Counted from the stretch's first letter, positions 1-9,538 are shown. The stretch: 64,000 nucleotides of DNA from Acidaminobacter hydrogenoformans DSM 2784 (GCF_900103005.1 NZ_FMWL01000011.1:1-64000); one strand, 5' to 3'. Numbers and translations: made by a program. The notes: generated by a model from the sequence alone, not told the origin.

Positions 1-561
1 CGGAGGTATCTGGAGGGCAAACTGAAACTGAAAATGAATGCCCAAAAGAGCAAGGTCGTCAGTGTGTTGGCAATAAAACACTTCAAATTTCTTGGCTTTT
101 GCCTTGGGAAGAACAAGAAAGGCGTCTATATACGCGCCCATCGGGAATCCCTGGCGAAGGCAAAACGGAAACTGAGGCAACTGACCCGCCGAAATCAGGG
201 CAGAAATGTGCGCATGGTCATGGAAAACGTTAAAAGCTTCATCCGTGGATGGCTCGGTTATTACTATGTAGCCGACATAAAGCGGACGCTGATGAGTTGG
301 AACGAGTGGTTGAGACGGAGGCTTCGGATGTACATCTGGAAACAATGGAAGAAGCCAAGAACCAGAATCATGAATCTAAAGAAACTGGGTATTCCGGAGT
401 GGCAGGCATACCAGTGGGGCAATACCCGTCTGGGATACTGGCGAATTGCCGGAAGTGCTGTACTCAATCGTTCCATTACAAATGAAAAGCTCGCACTGGC
501 CGGGTATTATGACTTCCCGGCTCAGTACGAGCAATTACGCTTAATGCACTCAAGCGGTTGA
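1..561 (+). CDS. ltrA: group II intron reverse transcriptase/maturase, C-terminal part
   Basis: The frame is open to the left edge, so only the last 186 residues are visible. They are very basic and match the C-terminal maturase part of group II intron-encoded proteins: an EGKLKLK segment near the left edge, the FKFLGFCLG strand, the SFIRGWLGYYYVAD helix, and the aromatic-rich stretch with NTRLGYWRIA near the end. The family splices its host intron and reverse-transcribes it during retrohoming. No C-terminal HNH endonuclease domain follows, so this looks like an endonuclease-minus type. Intron RNA domains V and VI follow directly after the stop, which supports a complete intron 3' half. The 5' end and RT active site lie outside the window. 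Confidence 0.9.
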   Translation, partial: RRYLEGKLKLKMNAQKSKVVSVLAIKHFKFLGFCLGKNKKGVYIRAHRESLAKAKRKLRQLTRRNQGRNVRMVMENVKSFIRGWLGYYYVADIKRTLMSWNEWLRRRLRMYIWKQWKKPRTRIMNLKKLGIPEWQAYQWGNTRLGYWRIAGSAVLNRSITNEKLALAGYYDFPAQYEQLRLMHSSG

Positions 562-637
562 ACCGCCGTATACCGAACGGTACGTACGGTGGTGTGAGAG
601 GACGGCTACTCAACTAATGGGTAGCCTCTTACTCGAT
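562..637 (+). ncRNA. group II intron RNA domains V-VI and 3' end
   Basis: Right after the maturase stop comes a 33-34 nt hairpin (arms ACCGCCGTA and TACGGTGGT around a GAAC loop), the expected domain V. A second stem (GAGG...GGCTAC / GTAGCC...) with an unpaired A follows and looks like domain VI with the branch point. The intron probably ends at the ACTCGAT near 637, since group II introns end in a short pyrimidine/AY sequence. The exact exon junction is inferred. Confidence 0.7.
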
Positions 638-793
638 TATCTTCTTTTGTACGGAGCATTATCCAATAACCATATGATTTTATAATCTGATATAATGAAA
701 CCAGATTTGTCTGGTTTGACCTTTTTATCAATGCTGAATTCGGCTGTATCATTTCGGTTTTTTCTTTATATTTATTGAATGGAGGCGGTCTTA

Positions 794-2866
794 GTGACTT
801 CTAAACTCAAAGTCTTTGTATTTGTGATCTATGAGGAGTCCGTGGATTATTATCCCACGATTCTCAGACGGATCTTTGAAGACCATATAGACTTAGAAGT
901 CAGATTGTATTCCGATCTCAGGCCAGTAGAGACCTTCAGCGCGGATCTGGTACTGTATACTTTAGGATTTCTCAAGCCTGTATTAGTGGAAAAATGCTTG
1001 AATCCGGCTGCGGAATTCATACATATGGCAAACACACTTCACGGTTCATGTCTCGAAAGCATCAAGCAGCTGAACAGAGGCACGGATGTTCTATTAGTCA
1101 GCGAGGGCACCATTTTCCTTTGGGACACCTTGTTGACCCTAAAAGCTCATGGCATGGAGCATGTCAATTTTGTGCCCTATTATGGACAGCGTATCAATAC
1201 CAGTGCTTATAAATACGCTATTTATATGGGAATAAAAACCTATGAGCTCCCAGAGATTGATCACATCATTGACTTGGGATGGCGTGTGCTTCATCCTTAT
1301 GTCCTTCTAAAAATTGGTAATGCTGCGGGCCTCGCGGAAAGCTTTCTCGATGAAAAAATCTCTAATTATATTAAAGACACGACTGCGTTGTTGAATTACG
1401 ACGATTGTGTGGAAATTTCCTACCTAAGTGAATTTACTCAGGAGCGCCTTGCGATCATGAATCTGCTTGACACGCCGGCCTTGCTGCTTAACGATCAGGA
1501 TGTGGTTTTGGGATTTAATGAACGCTTAAGAACCGAATTTCAAAAAGATTTTGACAGGATGATCGGTCAAAAAATCTCGAGGGATATTTTTCTATACCAA
1601 ATGAGAAGCGCCTGTGAAGACCGGGGCGGGAGCGGCAGTTTTGAACTTTCATCTGATCAACACTATAAGGTTAGTGCCAGAGCAATAGAAAGCTACGGAC
1701 AATCTGTCCATCACAGAGTTCTTCTTGAAGCGGTGCCTGTCGTTAAAAATGAATCCCAGGGACAACTGGCTTATAAATTTAAGGACATACTTTATGAGAG
1801 CAGTTCTATGAGTCGGATTGTCGAGCTTGCGAGACACTTCTCGGCAACGGATACGACTATTCTCATAGAGGGCCCGTCTGGTGTTGGGAAAGAGCTGTTG
1901 GCCCATTCCATTCATGAGGCGTCTTCAAGGCGGCAGCGACCATTTCATGCGGTCAACTGTGGTGCTTTTTCGGAGTCGCTTCTCGAATCAGAGCTATTTG
2001 GATACGCAAGCGGTGCTTTTACAGGCGCGCTTCGAAGCGGGAAAAAAGGACTCTTGGAAAGTGCACACAGCGGCACCATTTTTCTGGATGAGATTGGAGA
2101 GGCAAGTTTGAAGCTACAGGTCAAGCTGCTCCGTTTTCTTCAGGAAAAAGAAGTTCAACCTATTGGATCCAGTTCCGTGAGAAAAGTGGATGTCAGGGTT
2201 ATATGCGCGACTAACAGAAATCTTGAAGTAGCCATGCAGACCGGAGACTTCAGAGAAGATCTCTATTACCGGATCAGCACGGTGACGCTGTCAGTACCAC
2301 CGTTAAGCGAGCGGATAGAGGATATTGAACCCATCCTGATGGACGCGCTTGGCCAATATACCAATCACTTAAGCGAGCCATTAAAGAAGTTTTTTGTAAA
2401 CTACCCATGGCCAGGCAACGTTAGAGAGCTTAAGGGATGCGCCGAGTATATGCTAAGCTTTGACTCAAGGATACTTGAAGTCAAACACTTGCCGGATAAA
2501 TATCAAAAGTGGCTTCATGGACATTCGGAGTCTGAAACATTAGAATCAGAATTATCCAATTATATTAAAGAAAGACCGACTTTGATGGCTAATTTTCATG
2601 GGGTGGTTCATCATGAGGAGGATGAGTCGGAAATGGATTTGGAAGACTTGGTGCTCCTGGAAATTGACCATGGCTACAGTGGTCGCAGAAAACTCTTGAC
2701 GAGGCTTAGGGACCGAGGCTTAAGAGTGACAGAGTATAAAATCAACGGCATACTCGATACGTTAAAAATGACTGGCTTCATCCAGGTTGTCAAGGGCAGG
2801 GGCGGTACCAGACTCACATTAGCAGGAAAAGAAAAACTGCTATTAGCAGGTCGTAAGTTGAAGTGA
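794..2866 (+). CDS. PrpR-like sigma-54-dependent transcriptional activator
   Basis: About 690 residues. The N-terminal 220 residues resemble the sensory half of PrpR-type activators, followed by a PAS-like segment (about 220-330). The AAA+ domain has Walker A GPSGVGKE, an intact GAFTGA loop for sigma-54 contact, and the ATNR sensor region. The C-terminus is not a Fis helix-turn-helix but a winged-helix-like segment ending in a GRGGTRLTL wing, which is uncommon. An ATG at 779 overlaps the ribosome binding site GGAGG (781-785), so GTG at 794 is the likely start. The best target is the sigma-54 promoter at 3117-3132, 250 bases downstream, so this protein probably activates the hydrolase/transporter pair. 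The ligand is unknown. Confidence 0.85.
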   Translation: MTSKLKVFVFVIYEESVDYYPTILRRIFEDHIDLEVRLYSDLRPVETFSADLVLYTLGFLKPVLVEKCLNPAAEFIHMANTLHGSCLESIKQLNRGTDVLLVSEGTIFLWDTLLTLKAHGMEHVNFVPYYGQRINTSAYKYAIYMGIKTYELPEIDHIIDLGWRVLHPYVLLKIGNAAGLAESFLDEKISNYIKDTTALLNYDDCVEISYLSEFTQERLAIMNLLDTPALLLNDQDVVLGFNERLRTEFQKDFDRMIGQKISRDIFLYQMRSACEDRGGSGSFELSSDQHYKVSARAIESYGQSVHHRVLLEAVPVVKNESQGQLAYKFKDILYESSSMSRIVELARHFSATDTTILIEGPSGVGKELLAHSIHEASSRRQRPFHAVNCGAFSESLLESELFGYASGAFTGALRSGKKGLLESAHSGTIFLDEIGEASLKLQVKLLRFLQEKEVQPIGSSSVRKVDVRVICATNRNLEVAMQTGDFREDLYYRISTVTLSVPPLSERIEDIEPILMDALGQYTNHLSEPLKKFFVNYPWPGNVRELKGCAEYMLSFDSRILEVKHLPDKYQKWLHGHSESETLESELSNYIKERPTLMANFHGVVHHEEDESEMDLEDLVLLEIDHGYSGRRKLLTRLRDRGLRVTEYKINGILDTLKMTGFIQVVKGRGGTRLTLAGKEKLLLAGRKLK

Positions 2867-2896
2867 TTCACAGTCAACAGTTGTGAGAGAAACTAA

Positions 2897-2932
2897 TTTG
2901 GTGTAAGTCAAAACGCACCATACCACACCAAA
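2897..2932. promoter_or_regulatory. candidate upstream activator site
   Basis: An inverted repeat TTTGGTGT (2897-2904) / ACACCAAA (2925-2932) lies about 190-220 bases upstream of the sigma-54 promoter at 3117. A further CACACCAT follows near 2992. Enhancer sites for sigma-54 activators usually lie 80-200 bases upstream, so this is a plausible site for the 794-2866 activator. The assignment is inference from position and symmetry only. Confidence 0.35.
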
Positions 2933-3025
2933 AAATCAATAACAAACCAAATACGAGCTAAACAACGAACCAAAACACACAAAATAGAAATTCACACCAT
3001 TTTGACGATCTATTATCATAAAATT

Positions 3026-3052
3026 GACACGCTTTATGCGTGTCTTTTTTTG
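3026..3052 (+). terminator. rho-independent terminator after sigma-54 activator
   Basis: Perfect 7-bp stem GACACGC/GCGTGTC with a 5-base loop, followed directly by seven T. It ends the activator transcript before the next promoter. Confidence 0.8.
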
Positions 3053-3116
3053 TTCAAAATATAGCGTTTTCAGAAGCTAAGAGAAATATAGAACAATTTT
3101 CTTGAAAATAATAAAG

Positions 3117-3132
3117 TTGGCTCAATATTTGC
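3117..3132 (+). promoter_or_regulatory. sigma-54 (-24/-12) promoter
   Basis: TTGGCTCAATATTTGC matches the YTGGCAC-N5-TTGC consensus with the required 12-base spacing between the GG and GC elements; the third position block is CTC instead of CAC. It lies 65 bases ahead of the M20 hydrolase start and just downstream of a sigma-54 activator gene. Confidence 0.65.
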
Positions 3133-3195
3133 GTTATTAAAAATCAATAACAATATTCATCATAAGTGGCAAGAAAAACTGGGGAGGTCATGTCA

Positions 3196-4605
3196 GTGGA
3201 GTTCAGCAGCGCGCATAAGACATTAAAGCTTTCAGACGGCATTGAAATGAAACAAAATGGAAACCTCAGCATTACTGGAAATGGAGATATTAAACTGAAT
3301 GAGGCGGCATTGAAAGAGCTTGGTTTTATAATCCAGTGGTCAGAAGACGGCACTGTAGGGACGTTGACAAAGATCAAAGAAGGCCATGTCGTACTGAGTG
3401 GGGAAGAAATTGCCTTCGCCGCAATGGCAGCTGAGTTTACAGAGCTGATTTCTGAGGTTGCGCGCAAAATATACGATCACCCGCAAATGGCCTTCACTGA
3501 AACCTACGCGTGTGAGTTGCTGTGCGAGGTACTATCCTCACAGGGCTTTGAGGTTGAACGTAATCTTAGAGGTGTCAATCCGGACACTAAGGATGCCTGG
3601 ATTATGGACACAGCGTTTACGGCGACATTGAAGGGCAACGCGAGTGGCCCAACCATTGCCATTTTATTGGAATACGACGCGCTTCCGGATGGGCATGCCT
3701 GTGGTCATAATCTAATCGCTTCTGCTGGCCTTTCCGCGGCATTGATGCTGGCAAAGCAGATGGGAGCCCTGCCAGGGAAGTTGATCGTCTATGGAACACC
3801 TGGCGAAGAGGGAAAAGCAGGAAAAGCTCATATGGTAGAAGCGGGACTTTTTGATGGTGTGGATGTGGCTTTAGCTACGCATCCTGGAGACCGCTGGGCA
3901 ACTGGATCCGATTTTCTGGCAACCAAAACTGCAACGATTGTCTTTAAAGGTGTGCCGTCACATGCTTCTGCTGCACCCGAAAAGGGCATCAGTGCCTTGG
4001 ACGCTGCGGTGATTGCTTACAACGCCATAGAGCTTCAGCGCGAGCATCTAAGAAGTGATGCCAGGGTACACGGCTTTATCAGAGACGGTGGAAAAGTCAC
4101 CAACGTTGTGCCAGATAGAGCAGAGATGGACTGGGGAGTCCGGGCACTGGACAATGTTTACATGGAAAAACTGGCAGACATGATCGAGCGCTGTGCAAGG
4201 GCAGGGGCACTGGCTACCGGCGCTGAGATGGAAATTTCCTGGAGTGTGACTTATGGGGCACCGGTTAAAGTCGAGGCCCTTGACACCATGGTCATTCGAT
4301 TGGCTGAGGCACTGACTTCAGGGTTGGTCAAACCATTTGATGTGCTTGGATCTTCCGACGTCGGAAATGTGTCATTCGTGCTTCCAACCTGCAATCTCTG
4401 GTTTGGCATCACCCCAGAAGGTGTTATGCCGCATACCAAAGAATTCCTTGCTGCTTCCGGTGCATCCGAATCTATTCCGTCGGTTCTCACTGCCGGTACG
4501 GTCATTGCGCTGGCAGCCAGACGGCTGTTCATGGACCGGGAGATGGTCGAGAACTATAAAGAAGCTTTCACGTTGTCCAAACAGAAGTTGATTGCACAGG
4601 GTTAG
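3196..4605 (+). CDS. M20 family metallo-amidohydrolase (AbgB/aminoacylase-like)
   Basis: About 469 residues. After a roughly 70-residue N-terminal extension of unknown role comes an M20 fold: EYDALPDGHACGHN carries metal-ligand Asp and His residues, TPGEEGKAG contains the catalytic Glu-Glu, and the dimerization-domain GVPSHASAAPEKG motif follows. The family cleaves amide bonds of N-acyl or p-aminobenzoyl amino acids in the cytoplasm using two zinc ions. The ribosome binding site GGGGAGG (3181-3187) is too close to ATG 3190 and well spaced for GTG 3196, so the GTG is preferred. It forms an operon with the membrane protein at 4646, which probably imports the substrate. Exact substrate unknown. 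Confidence 0.85.
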   Translation: MEFSSAHKTLKLSDGIEMKQNGNLSITGNGDIKLNEAALKELGFIIQWSEDGTVGTLTKIKEGHVVLSGEEIAFAAMAAEFTELISEVARKIYDHPQMAFTETYACELLCEVLSSQGFEVERNLRGVNPDTKDAWIMDTAFTATLKGNASGPTIAILLEYDALPDGHACGHNLIASAGLSAALMLAKQMGALPGKLIVYGTPGEEGKAGKAHMVEAGLFDGVDVALATHPGDRWATGSDFLATKTATIVFKGVPSHASAAPEKGISALDAAVIAYNAIELQREHLRSDARVHGFIRDGGKVTNVVPDRAEMDWGVRALDNVYMEKLADMIERCARAGALATGAEMEISWSVTYGAPVKVEALDTMVIRLAEALTSGLVKPFDVLGSSDVGNVSFVLPTCNLWFGITPEGVMPHTKEFLAASGASESIPSVLTAGTVIALAARRLFMDREMVENYKEAFTLSKQKLIAQG

Positions 4606-4645
4606 TCTGCGCAGTGAACCACTTAAATCAAGAGGAGGCTATTCA

Positions 4646-5851
4646 ATGAAGTATGGATTTGAAATCGCTTTTGTCCTTGTTATCGCTATTATTTTTGTTT
4701 CTGAAACCATTTCTGCGAAGCTTAAAGGCAAAATTCCGGCGCTGTTTCTTATGACAGTCATCACCCTCATTGGTTACTGGACCGTAATCCCGATGGATAT
4801 TGTCGAAGTTTCAGGTCTTGGAGCCGTCAAAAACATCATGATGATGATCATCCTGATTCACATGGGCACCCTGCTTGAGCTCGAGCAGCTCAAGCGTGAA
4901 TGGAAGACAGTCGCAACTGCGCTGGCAGCCGTCGCGGGCATAGCGTTGATCTTCCTGAGCGTTGGCGGTTTAATACTGGGTGATAAGCTCCTCTCGCTGA
5001 CCGCGATCGCGCCACTGGCCGGCGGAGGCATGGCCGGCATCTTGACCAGTCAGGCGCTGACGAACGGCGGATATACCGATCTGGCTGTTTGGCCAATTCT
5101 TCTCATCACCCTCCAGAGCTTCGTAGGCATGCCGATAGTCGCTTTCTTCGTCCGCGGTGAAATGAGAGATCTTCTCAGTAAAGTGCGAAGTGGTGAGCTG
5201 AAGCATCCAAACGAAGTGCAAACTGAGTCTGTTGCTTCACAAAATACAAAATTGATCGATAAGCTTCCTGAGCTTTACAAAACGCCAGCCTTTTATTTTC
5301 TCGTCCTTGCGATCCTGGGTACATTAAACCTCGCGCTCTATATCAATGTGACATCTAAAATTCAGTATATTTCCCTTATAATGGATAAATCTATCGTGGC
5401 ACTGGTGATTGGCATTGTGCTTGGCAACCTCGGTCTGCTGGATAAAGGCGTCATGAGCAAAACCATGTCCAGCGGCATTTTGGATATCAGCTTCTATGCT
5501 TACATAATGACGTTCCTGACCGGCGCCAGTGTGGCGACCATCAAGGCCATGATGCTGCCATTGGTGCTGACGTTTGTCATGGCGACCATCGGCATAGGTG
5601 TTTTCAGCTGGATTGTGGGCCGGGGCGTTGGCTACACCAGCAGGCTGTCCATGGCGGTGGGCTATAACTGTTACTTAGGATTTCCGTTCAATTATATGAT
5701 CACAAAAGAGGCGGCGAGAGCGATCGCCGGGAATGTTGAAGAAGAGGAGATTTTATTCGATACCATGCTCCCAACCATGCTGATTGCCGGTTTCATTTGC
5801 GTCACCATTGTCTCGGTTCTGATGGCGGGCGTGCTGAGCGCGATGATTTGA
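4646..5851 (+). CDS. polytopic membrane protein, probable substrate carrier
   Basis: About 401 residues with roughly ten hydrophobic segments spread along the length and a polar loop near residues 175-205. The fold recalls sodium/glutamate symporter-like carriers, but I do not recognise the family with certainty. The glycine-rich stretch LAGGGMAGI and the late segment AVGYNCYLGFPFNYM are candidate substrate or ion sites. The start at ATG 4646 has GAGGAGG 8 bases upstream. It lies 40 bases after the M20 hydrolase under the same sigma-54 promoter, so import of the hydrolase substrate is the simplest role. A copy of ACCATCGGCA lies in the gene at 5585-5594 (coding Thr-Ile-Gly). Confidence 0.65.
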   Translation: MKYGFEIAFVLVIAIIFVSETISAKLKGKIPALFLMTVITLIGYWTVIPMDIVEVSGLGAVKNIMMMIILIHMGTLLELEQLKREWKTVATALAAVAGIALIFLSVGGLILGDKLLSLTAIAPLAGGGMAGILTSQALTNGGYTDLAVWPILLITLQSFVGMPIVAFFVRGEMRDLLSKVRSGELKHPNEVQTESVASQNTKLIDKLPELYKTPAFYFLVLAILGTLNLALYINVTSKIQYISLIMDKSIVALVIGIVLGNLGLLDKGVMSKTMSSGILDISFYAYIMTFLTGASVATIKAMMLPLVLTFVMATIGIGVFSWIVGRGVGYTSRLSMAVGYNCYLGFPFNYMITKEAARAIAGNVEEEEILFDTMLPTMLIAGFICVTIVSVLMAGVLSAMI

Positions 5852-5913
5852 TTTAAACTGAAGAACCACAGTGGAATAACGTGGCAGACATTACAATATA
5901 ATCTCCAAAAGTT

Positions 5914-5958
5914 AAAGACTTTGCCGATGGTGGTTTGACGACCATCGGCAAAGTCTTT
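5914..5958. terminator. bidirectional terminator built from an inverted TGCCGATGGT pair
   Basis: An 18-bp perfect stem (5914-5931 with 5941-5958) around a 9-base loop, with A-rich and T-rich flanks on either side. It sits between convergent genes and can terminate both. Each arm holds one exact TGCCGATGGT (5922-5931 and, inverted, 5941-5950). The same element recurs almost identically at 13431-13478. Confidence 0.9.
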
Positions 5959-5962
5959 TTCA

Positions 5963-6940
5963 TTAAACGCGTTTCCCCGCCTTCCCCCGCGCCTTCTGTC
6001 TTGAAATTTCTATTTCTTGAAGAACCTCAATTGAAATTTTTATAAAGTCCTTAACATACTGCGTCAAATACTTTTCAGCCCGGTGGGCAATGACCAGACG
6101 GTGCATGATCAAGTCGCCACCTGACATCAGAGGAAAACAGCTGCTGTTTGTCATGATGTCCTCAAGCAGTGGCAGACGCATTTCAGTGACGAAAAAAGCG
6201 GCAAAATCTTTTGGATAAAGCGATATCAGTAGCTCTGTATTGGAGGATTCTATGAAGACGTTTGGTTTATAACCGGCTGCGTTGAAACACTCATCCGTCG
6301 TTTTTCGCAGACGGTTAGGCAGTTTGACCAGCATATATGGCAGCTCCGAAAATGCCTTAAGATCTGTGCCGTTAAGCGCTTCTTGCTTTAAGCGGTCTGC
6401 ACGTTTACCATAGTATTTATGCAGCAAAGTATCTGACGCCATGAGATAGGTGTGGTCGTTGAGTAAAGGGGTGACTTCCAGTGCAGAATCATCAGCATTT
6501 TTAATCCCTATAAACACATCCAGCAGGCCCTCTGCCACCATTTCCTCCATATTGGCGGACTGGGTTTCAGTAAGCTGAATTTTGATATTAGGCCATTTTT
6601 GATAGAAGATTGGCAAAATCAATGGAAGACAGACTTGAGCCCGATAGGCGGGGATCCCTACGCGAAGGACACCGACGCCTTTTTCCGAAATCTCAGCGAG
6701 TTGGTTGATGACATTAGCATCTTCGCCCAAAATTCGTTCAGCAGCTTCAAGCAGCTTCTCTCCAGCGTAGGTCAATGAGAGCTTGGGCTTTCTATTAAAG
6801 AGTTCAACCCCATAGTATTGTTCGAGCTTTTGGATGTGATTGCTTAGATTTTGTTGAGAAATAAACAATCTTTTTGCTGTGTTGGTAATGTGAAGGTCTT
6901 TGGCGGCCTCAACGAAGTAGTAGTAACTGACGAGATTCAA
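5963..6940 (-). CDS. LysR family transcriptional regulator
   Basis: 325 residues. The N-terminal winged helix-turn-helix is typical (YYYFVEAAKDLHITNTAKRL, then SQQNLSNHIQKLE and the wing ELFNRKPK), followed by a periplasmic-binding-like effector domain (VLRVGIP onward). It is divergent from the catabolic operon starting at 7276 and separated by a 335-base intergenic region, the usual layout for a LysR regulator and its target. The effector is probably a pathway intermediate of that operon. The C-terminal tail is lysine/arginine rich. Confidence 0.9.
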   Translation of the reverse strand: MNLVSYYYFVEAAKDLHITNTAKRLFISQQNLSNHIQKLEQYYGVELFNRKPKLSLTYAGEKLLEAAERILGEDANVINQLAEISEKGVGVLRVGIPAYRAQVCLPLILPIFYQKWPNIKIQLTETQSANMEEMVAEGLLDVFIGIKNADDSALEVTPLLNDHTYLMASDTLLHKYYGKRADRLKQEALNGTDLKAFSELPYMLVKLPNRLRKTTDECFNAAGYKPNVFIESSNTELLISLYPKDFAAFFVTEMRLPLLEDIMTNSSCFPLMSGGDLIMHRLVIAHRAEKYLTQYVKDFIKISIEVLQEIEISRQKARGKAGKRV

Positions 6941-7275
6941 TAAAAAGCACCTCCAGAATGACTGTATTTAACAGAAAATCATTTTAATTACGGATGTCAA
7001 AGGGATTATTTGGATAAAGTTAGTCAAATTATTAACAAATAAAAATTGTGTTTATTTTATTTTCCCACAAAAAATATTTGTTGACCAGACATAATTTTCT
7101 GTGTTTGAGTTTTCATACAATTTCGAATATGATTCAGATAAGTTAATCAGAGCGCGAGACAAGACGGATAGTGTTAAATCTCAGCTAACTGAACATGAAA
7201 GCTCTATGGCATTCGCATAAGTGATTTGAACGAAAGAATCAACAAATTTTATCATCCATTGGAGTTGAACAGGAA
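6941..7275. promoter_or_regulatory. divergent LysR/operon control region
   Basis: An AT-rich intergenic region between the LysR gene and the operon from 7276. TTGACC at about 7080 could be a -35 element, but no clear -10 at the right spacing is visible. LysR T-N11-A boxes cannot be told apart by eye. No open frame with a ribosome binding site was found. Confidence 0.4.
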
Positions 7276-8409
7276 ATGTATGATCTTTTACTTAAAAATG
7301 GACGCGTGATCGATCCTTACAACAACCTGGACAAAATTGCGGACATCGCGATTTCGAATGGACTTATCGAGAAAGTTCAGGAACATATTGATGAAAAAGC
7401 ACTTCATGTCATTGACGTATCAGGATGTCATGTCACGCCTGGCCTAATTGATTTCCATACCCATATCTATCCTCTGGCAGAGATTGGGGTTTTAGGCGAA
7501 GCAACCTACTTCCCGTCAGGCGTCACAACAGCAGTGGATGCCGGAAGCTCAGGCGCAGGCACTTTCGAGGGACACCGTGGCGCTCTTAACAGCACAAAAC
7601 TGACTGTCAAATCCTTCCTCAACATCAGCTCGGGCGGACTGGCGACGGGTAGTTACCTGGAAAATCTGAATCCCAAACAGTTCAACCGGGATAAAATCAA
7701 GAAATTGTTCAGAAAATACAGCCATGAGTTGATTGGCCTCAAAGTTCGACAAGGTGCTGAAATCGTTGGAGAATTGGGGCTCGAACCGTTGAGAGAAACT
7801 ATAAAGCTTGCGGAAGAACTTGGTGTCAGGGTGATGGTGCATTGTTCCAACCCACCATCGGCAATGGCGGAGCTGGTTGATCTGTTAAGACCTGGGGACA
7901 TTCTCTCCCATGCCTATCAAAGTAAGGCGAGCACGATCTTAGATCAGGAAGGCATCATTATTCCTGAAGTCAGAAATGCCAAAGAACGTGGCGTCATATT
8001 TGACGTGGCGCATGCCAACGTTCACTTTTCACATCAAGTTGCCAGTAAAGCTTTTGAACAAGGGCTTCTGCCGGATACGATCAGTACGGATCTGACCGTC
8101 AGAAGCCTGTATAAGCGGCCAGCAGTCATGACCATGCTTCATGTCATGTCAAAATTTATAGCGATGGGACTGACACTGGATCAGGTCATTCGCGCAACGA
8201 CGCAGCGGCCTGCAGCGCTCCTCGGTTTAGAACAGGAACTCGGTTCGCTGAGTGCGGGTACAGCAGCAGATATCGCAGTACTGAGGCTGCTGGATTCAGA
8301 AACCGAATTTGGTGATTGTGATGGGGACATCATTTATGGATCACAGCAATTTAGGGCAATGATTACCGTAAAGGAGGGGGAGTTGGTTTTCAGAGACGTT
8401 GAAATTTAA
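7276..8409 (+). CDS. amidohydrolase/deacetylase family metallohydrolase
   Basis: 377 residues, amidohydrolase superfamily TIM barrel with the flanking beta-sandwich (MYDLLLKNGRVIDP at the start, GTAADIAVLR near the end). Metal-site residues are visible in order: DFHTH, a candidate carboxylated lysine in GLKVRQ, MVHCSN, LSHAY, and STDLT carrying the Asp. The closest family type is the Atu3266-like deacetylase/D-aminoacylase-like subgroup; the substrate is unknown. It heads a six-gene operon with a tripartite tricarboxylate carrier, so it probably opens or deacylates the imported compound. A copy of ACCATCGGCA lies at 7854-7863, read as Pro-Ser-Ala. Confidence 0.85.
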   Translation: MYDLLLKNGRVIDPYNNLDKIADIAISNGLIEKVQEHIDEKALHVIDVSGCHVTPGLIDFHTHIYPLAEIGVLGEATYFPSGVTTAVDAGSSGAGTFEGHRGALNSTKLTVKSFLNISSGGLATGSYLENLNPKQFNRDKIKKLFRKYSHELIGLKVRQGAEIVGELGLEPLRETIKLAEELGVRVMVHCSNPPSAMAELVDLLRPGDILSHAYQSKASTILDQEGIIIPEVRNAKERGVIFDVAHANVHFSHQVASKAFEQGLLPDTISTDLTVRSLYKRPAVMTMLHVMSKFIAMGLTLDQVIRATTQRPAALLGLEQELGSLSAGTAADIAVLRLLDSETEFGDCDGDIIYGSQQFRAMITVKEGELVFRDVEI

Positions 8410-8435
8410 ATAAAATACAATTTTGGGAGGTCAAT

Positions 8436-9452
8436 ATGAAAGGGTTAAAAAAATTCATCTCGTTACTGTTAGCACTCATCCTCGTTTTTTCATTAGCAGC
8501 TTGTGGCGGCAGCACTGAGCCAGCAGCAGAGCCTGCGGGAGAAACCGGCTCAGAAGCTCAAGGTACAGACTGGCCTAAAAAAACAATCCAAATAGCGGTG
8601 CCTTACAACGCAGGCGGAGATACGGATATCTATTGCCGGCTTGCTGCAGAACGTCTCAGCGAAAAGCTTGGCGAAACAGTCGTCGTCGTCAATATCGCTG
8701 GATCCGGCGGGATTCTGGCAGCAAAGCAAATCATGAACGAAGATCCAGATGGTTACAACTTGCTGTTCAGCCATACTGGCGGTCTGATTCAGGAAGCGAG
8801 CGGCATGGCAGATTTCTCTTATACGGAGTCCTTCGCTTACGGCGGTACACTTGTAGAAGACAATACTTATACCATGGTTGCAAAAGCTGAAAGCGGATGG
8901 AAAAACTTAGGTGATGTCGTAGCAGCAGCCAAAGCTGCACCAGGCACGGTTACCTATTCACAGGTCAATGGTCAGGTAACACACTTCGTATCCAAGCTCT
9001 TTGAAGAAACTGCAGGCATTGAGCTTGACAAGATTGACGTCGGTTCATCCGCTGCGGACAGAACGGCAGCCTTCCTTGGCGGACAGGTCGATCTCCTCGT
9101 TGTCAACTACGCCAACGTAGCGGATTATATTGAAGCCGGACAATTTGTAGCCCTTGGGATCCTCGCGCCTGAGCGCGTAGAATCATTACCTGAAGTCCCA
9201 ACGTTTGTAGAGCAGGGTTATGATGTCGTCGCGGCAAAGCGTTACTCTTACAAGTTCCCTAATGGTACTGACCAAGCGATTATCGATAAATTCACAACAA
9301 CGCTCAAAGAAATCGCTGAAGACCCTGAGTTTGCTGCAGAGCTTGCGAAATTCCATGCAGCGCCATACTACAAGGATCCTGAAACAACTGAGAAAGATGA
9401 AGCGGCTGAAGTTGAGCTTCTCAAAGTAGTCATGGGAGACGTTTTTAAGTAA
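8436..9452 (+). CDS. tctC: tripartite tricarboxylate transporter substrate-binding lipoprotein
   Basis: 338 residues. A lipoprotein signal peptide with lipobox LAAC is followed by a TctC/Bug-type binding domain (WPKKTIQIAVPYNAGGDTDIYCR, the family's glycine-rich ligand loop). It captures a carboxylate outside the cell and hands it to TctA/TctB. The gene lies 26 bases after the amidohydrolase with GGGAGG before the ATG. A terminator-like hairpin follows before tctB, so more of this protein than of the permease is expected. Confidence 0.92.
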   Translation: MKGLKKFISLLLALILVFSLAACGGSTEPAAEPAGETGSEAQGTDWPKKTIQIAVPYNAGGDTDIYCRLAAERLSEKLGETVVVVNIAGSGGILAAKQIMNEDPDGYNLLFSHTGGLIQEASGMADFSYTESFAYGGTLVEDNTYTMVAKAESGWKNLGDVVAAAKAAPGTVTYSQVNGQVTHFVSKLFEETAGIELDKIDVGSSAADRTAAFLGGQVDLLVVNYANVADYIEAGQFVALGILAPERVESLPEVPTFVEQGYDVVAAKRYSYKFPNGTDQAIIDKFTTTLKEIAEDPEFAAELAKFHAAPYYKDPETTEKDEAAEVELLKVVMGDVFK

Positions 9453-9538
9453 ATATTTCGCAAATTGAATAGTAGACAAAACATCAACACGTTTTAACAA
9501 GCTCCAAATTGTATAGAACATGCAGAATGCTATAAACG

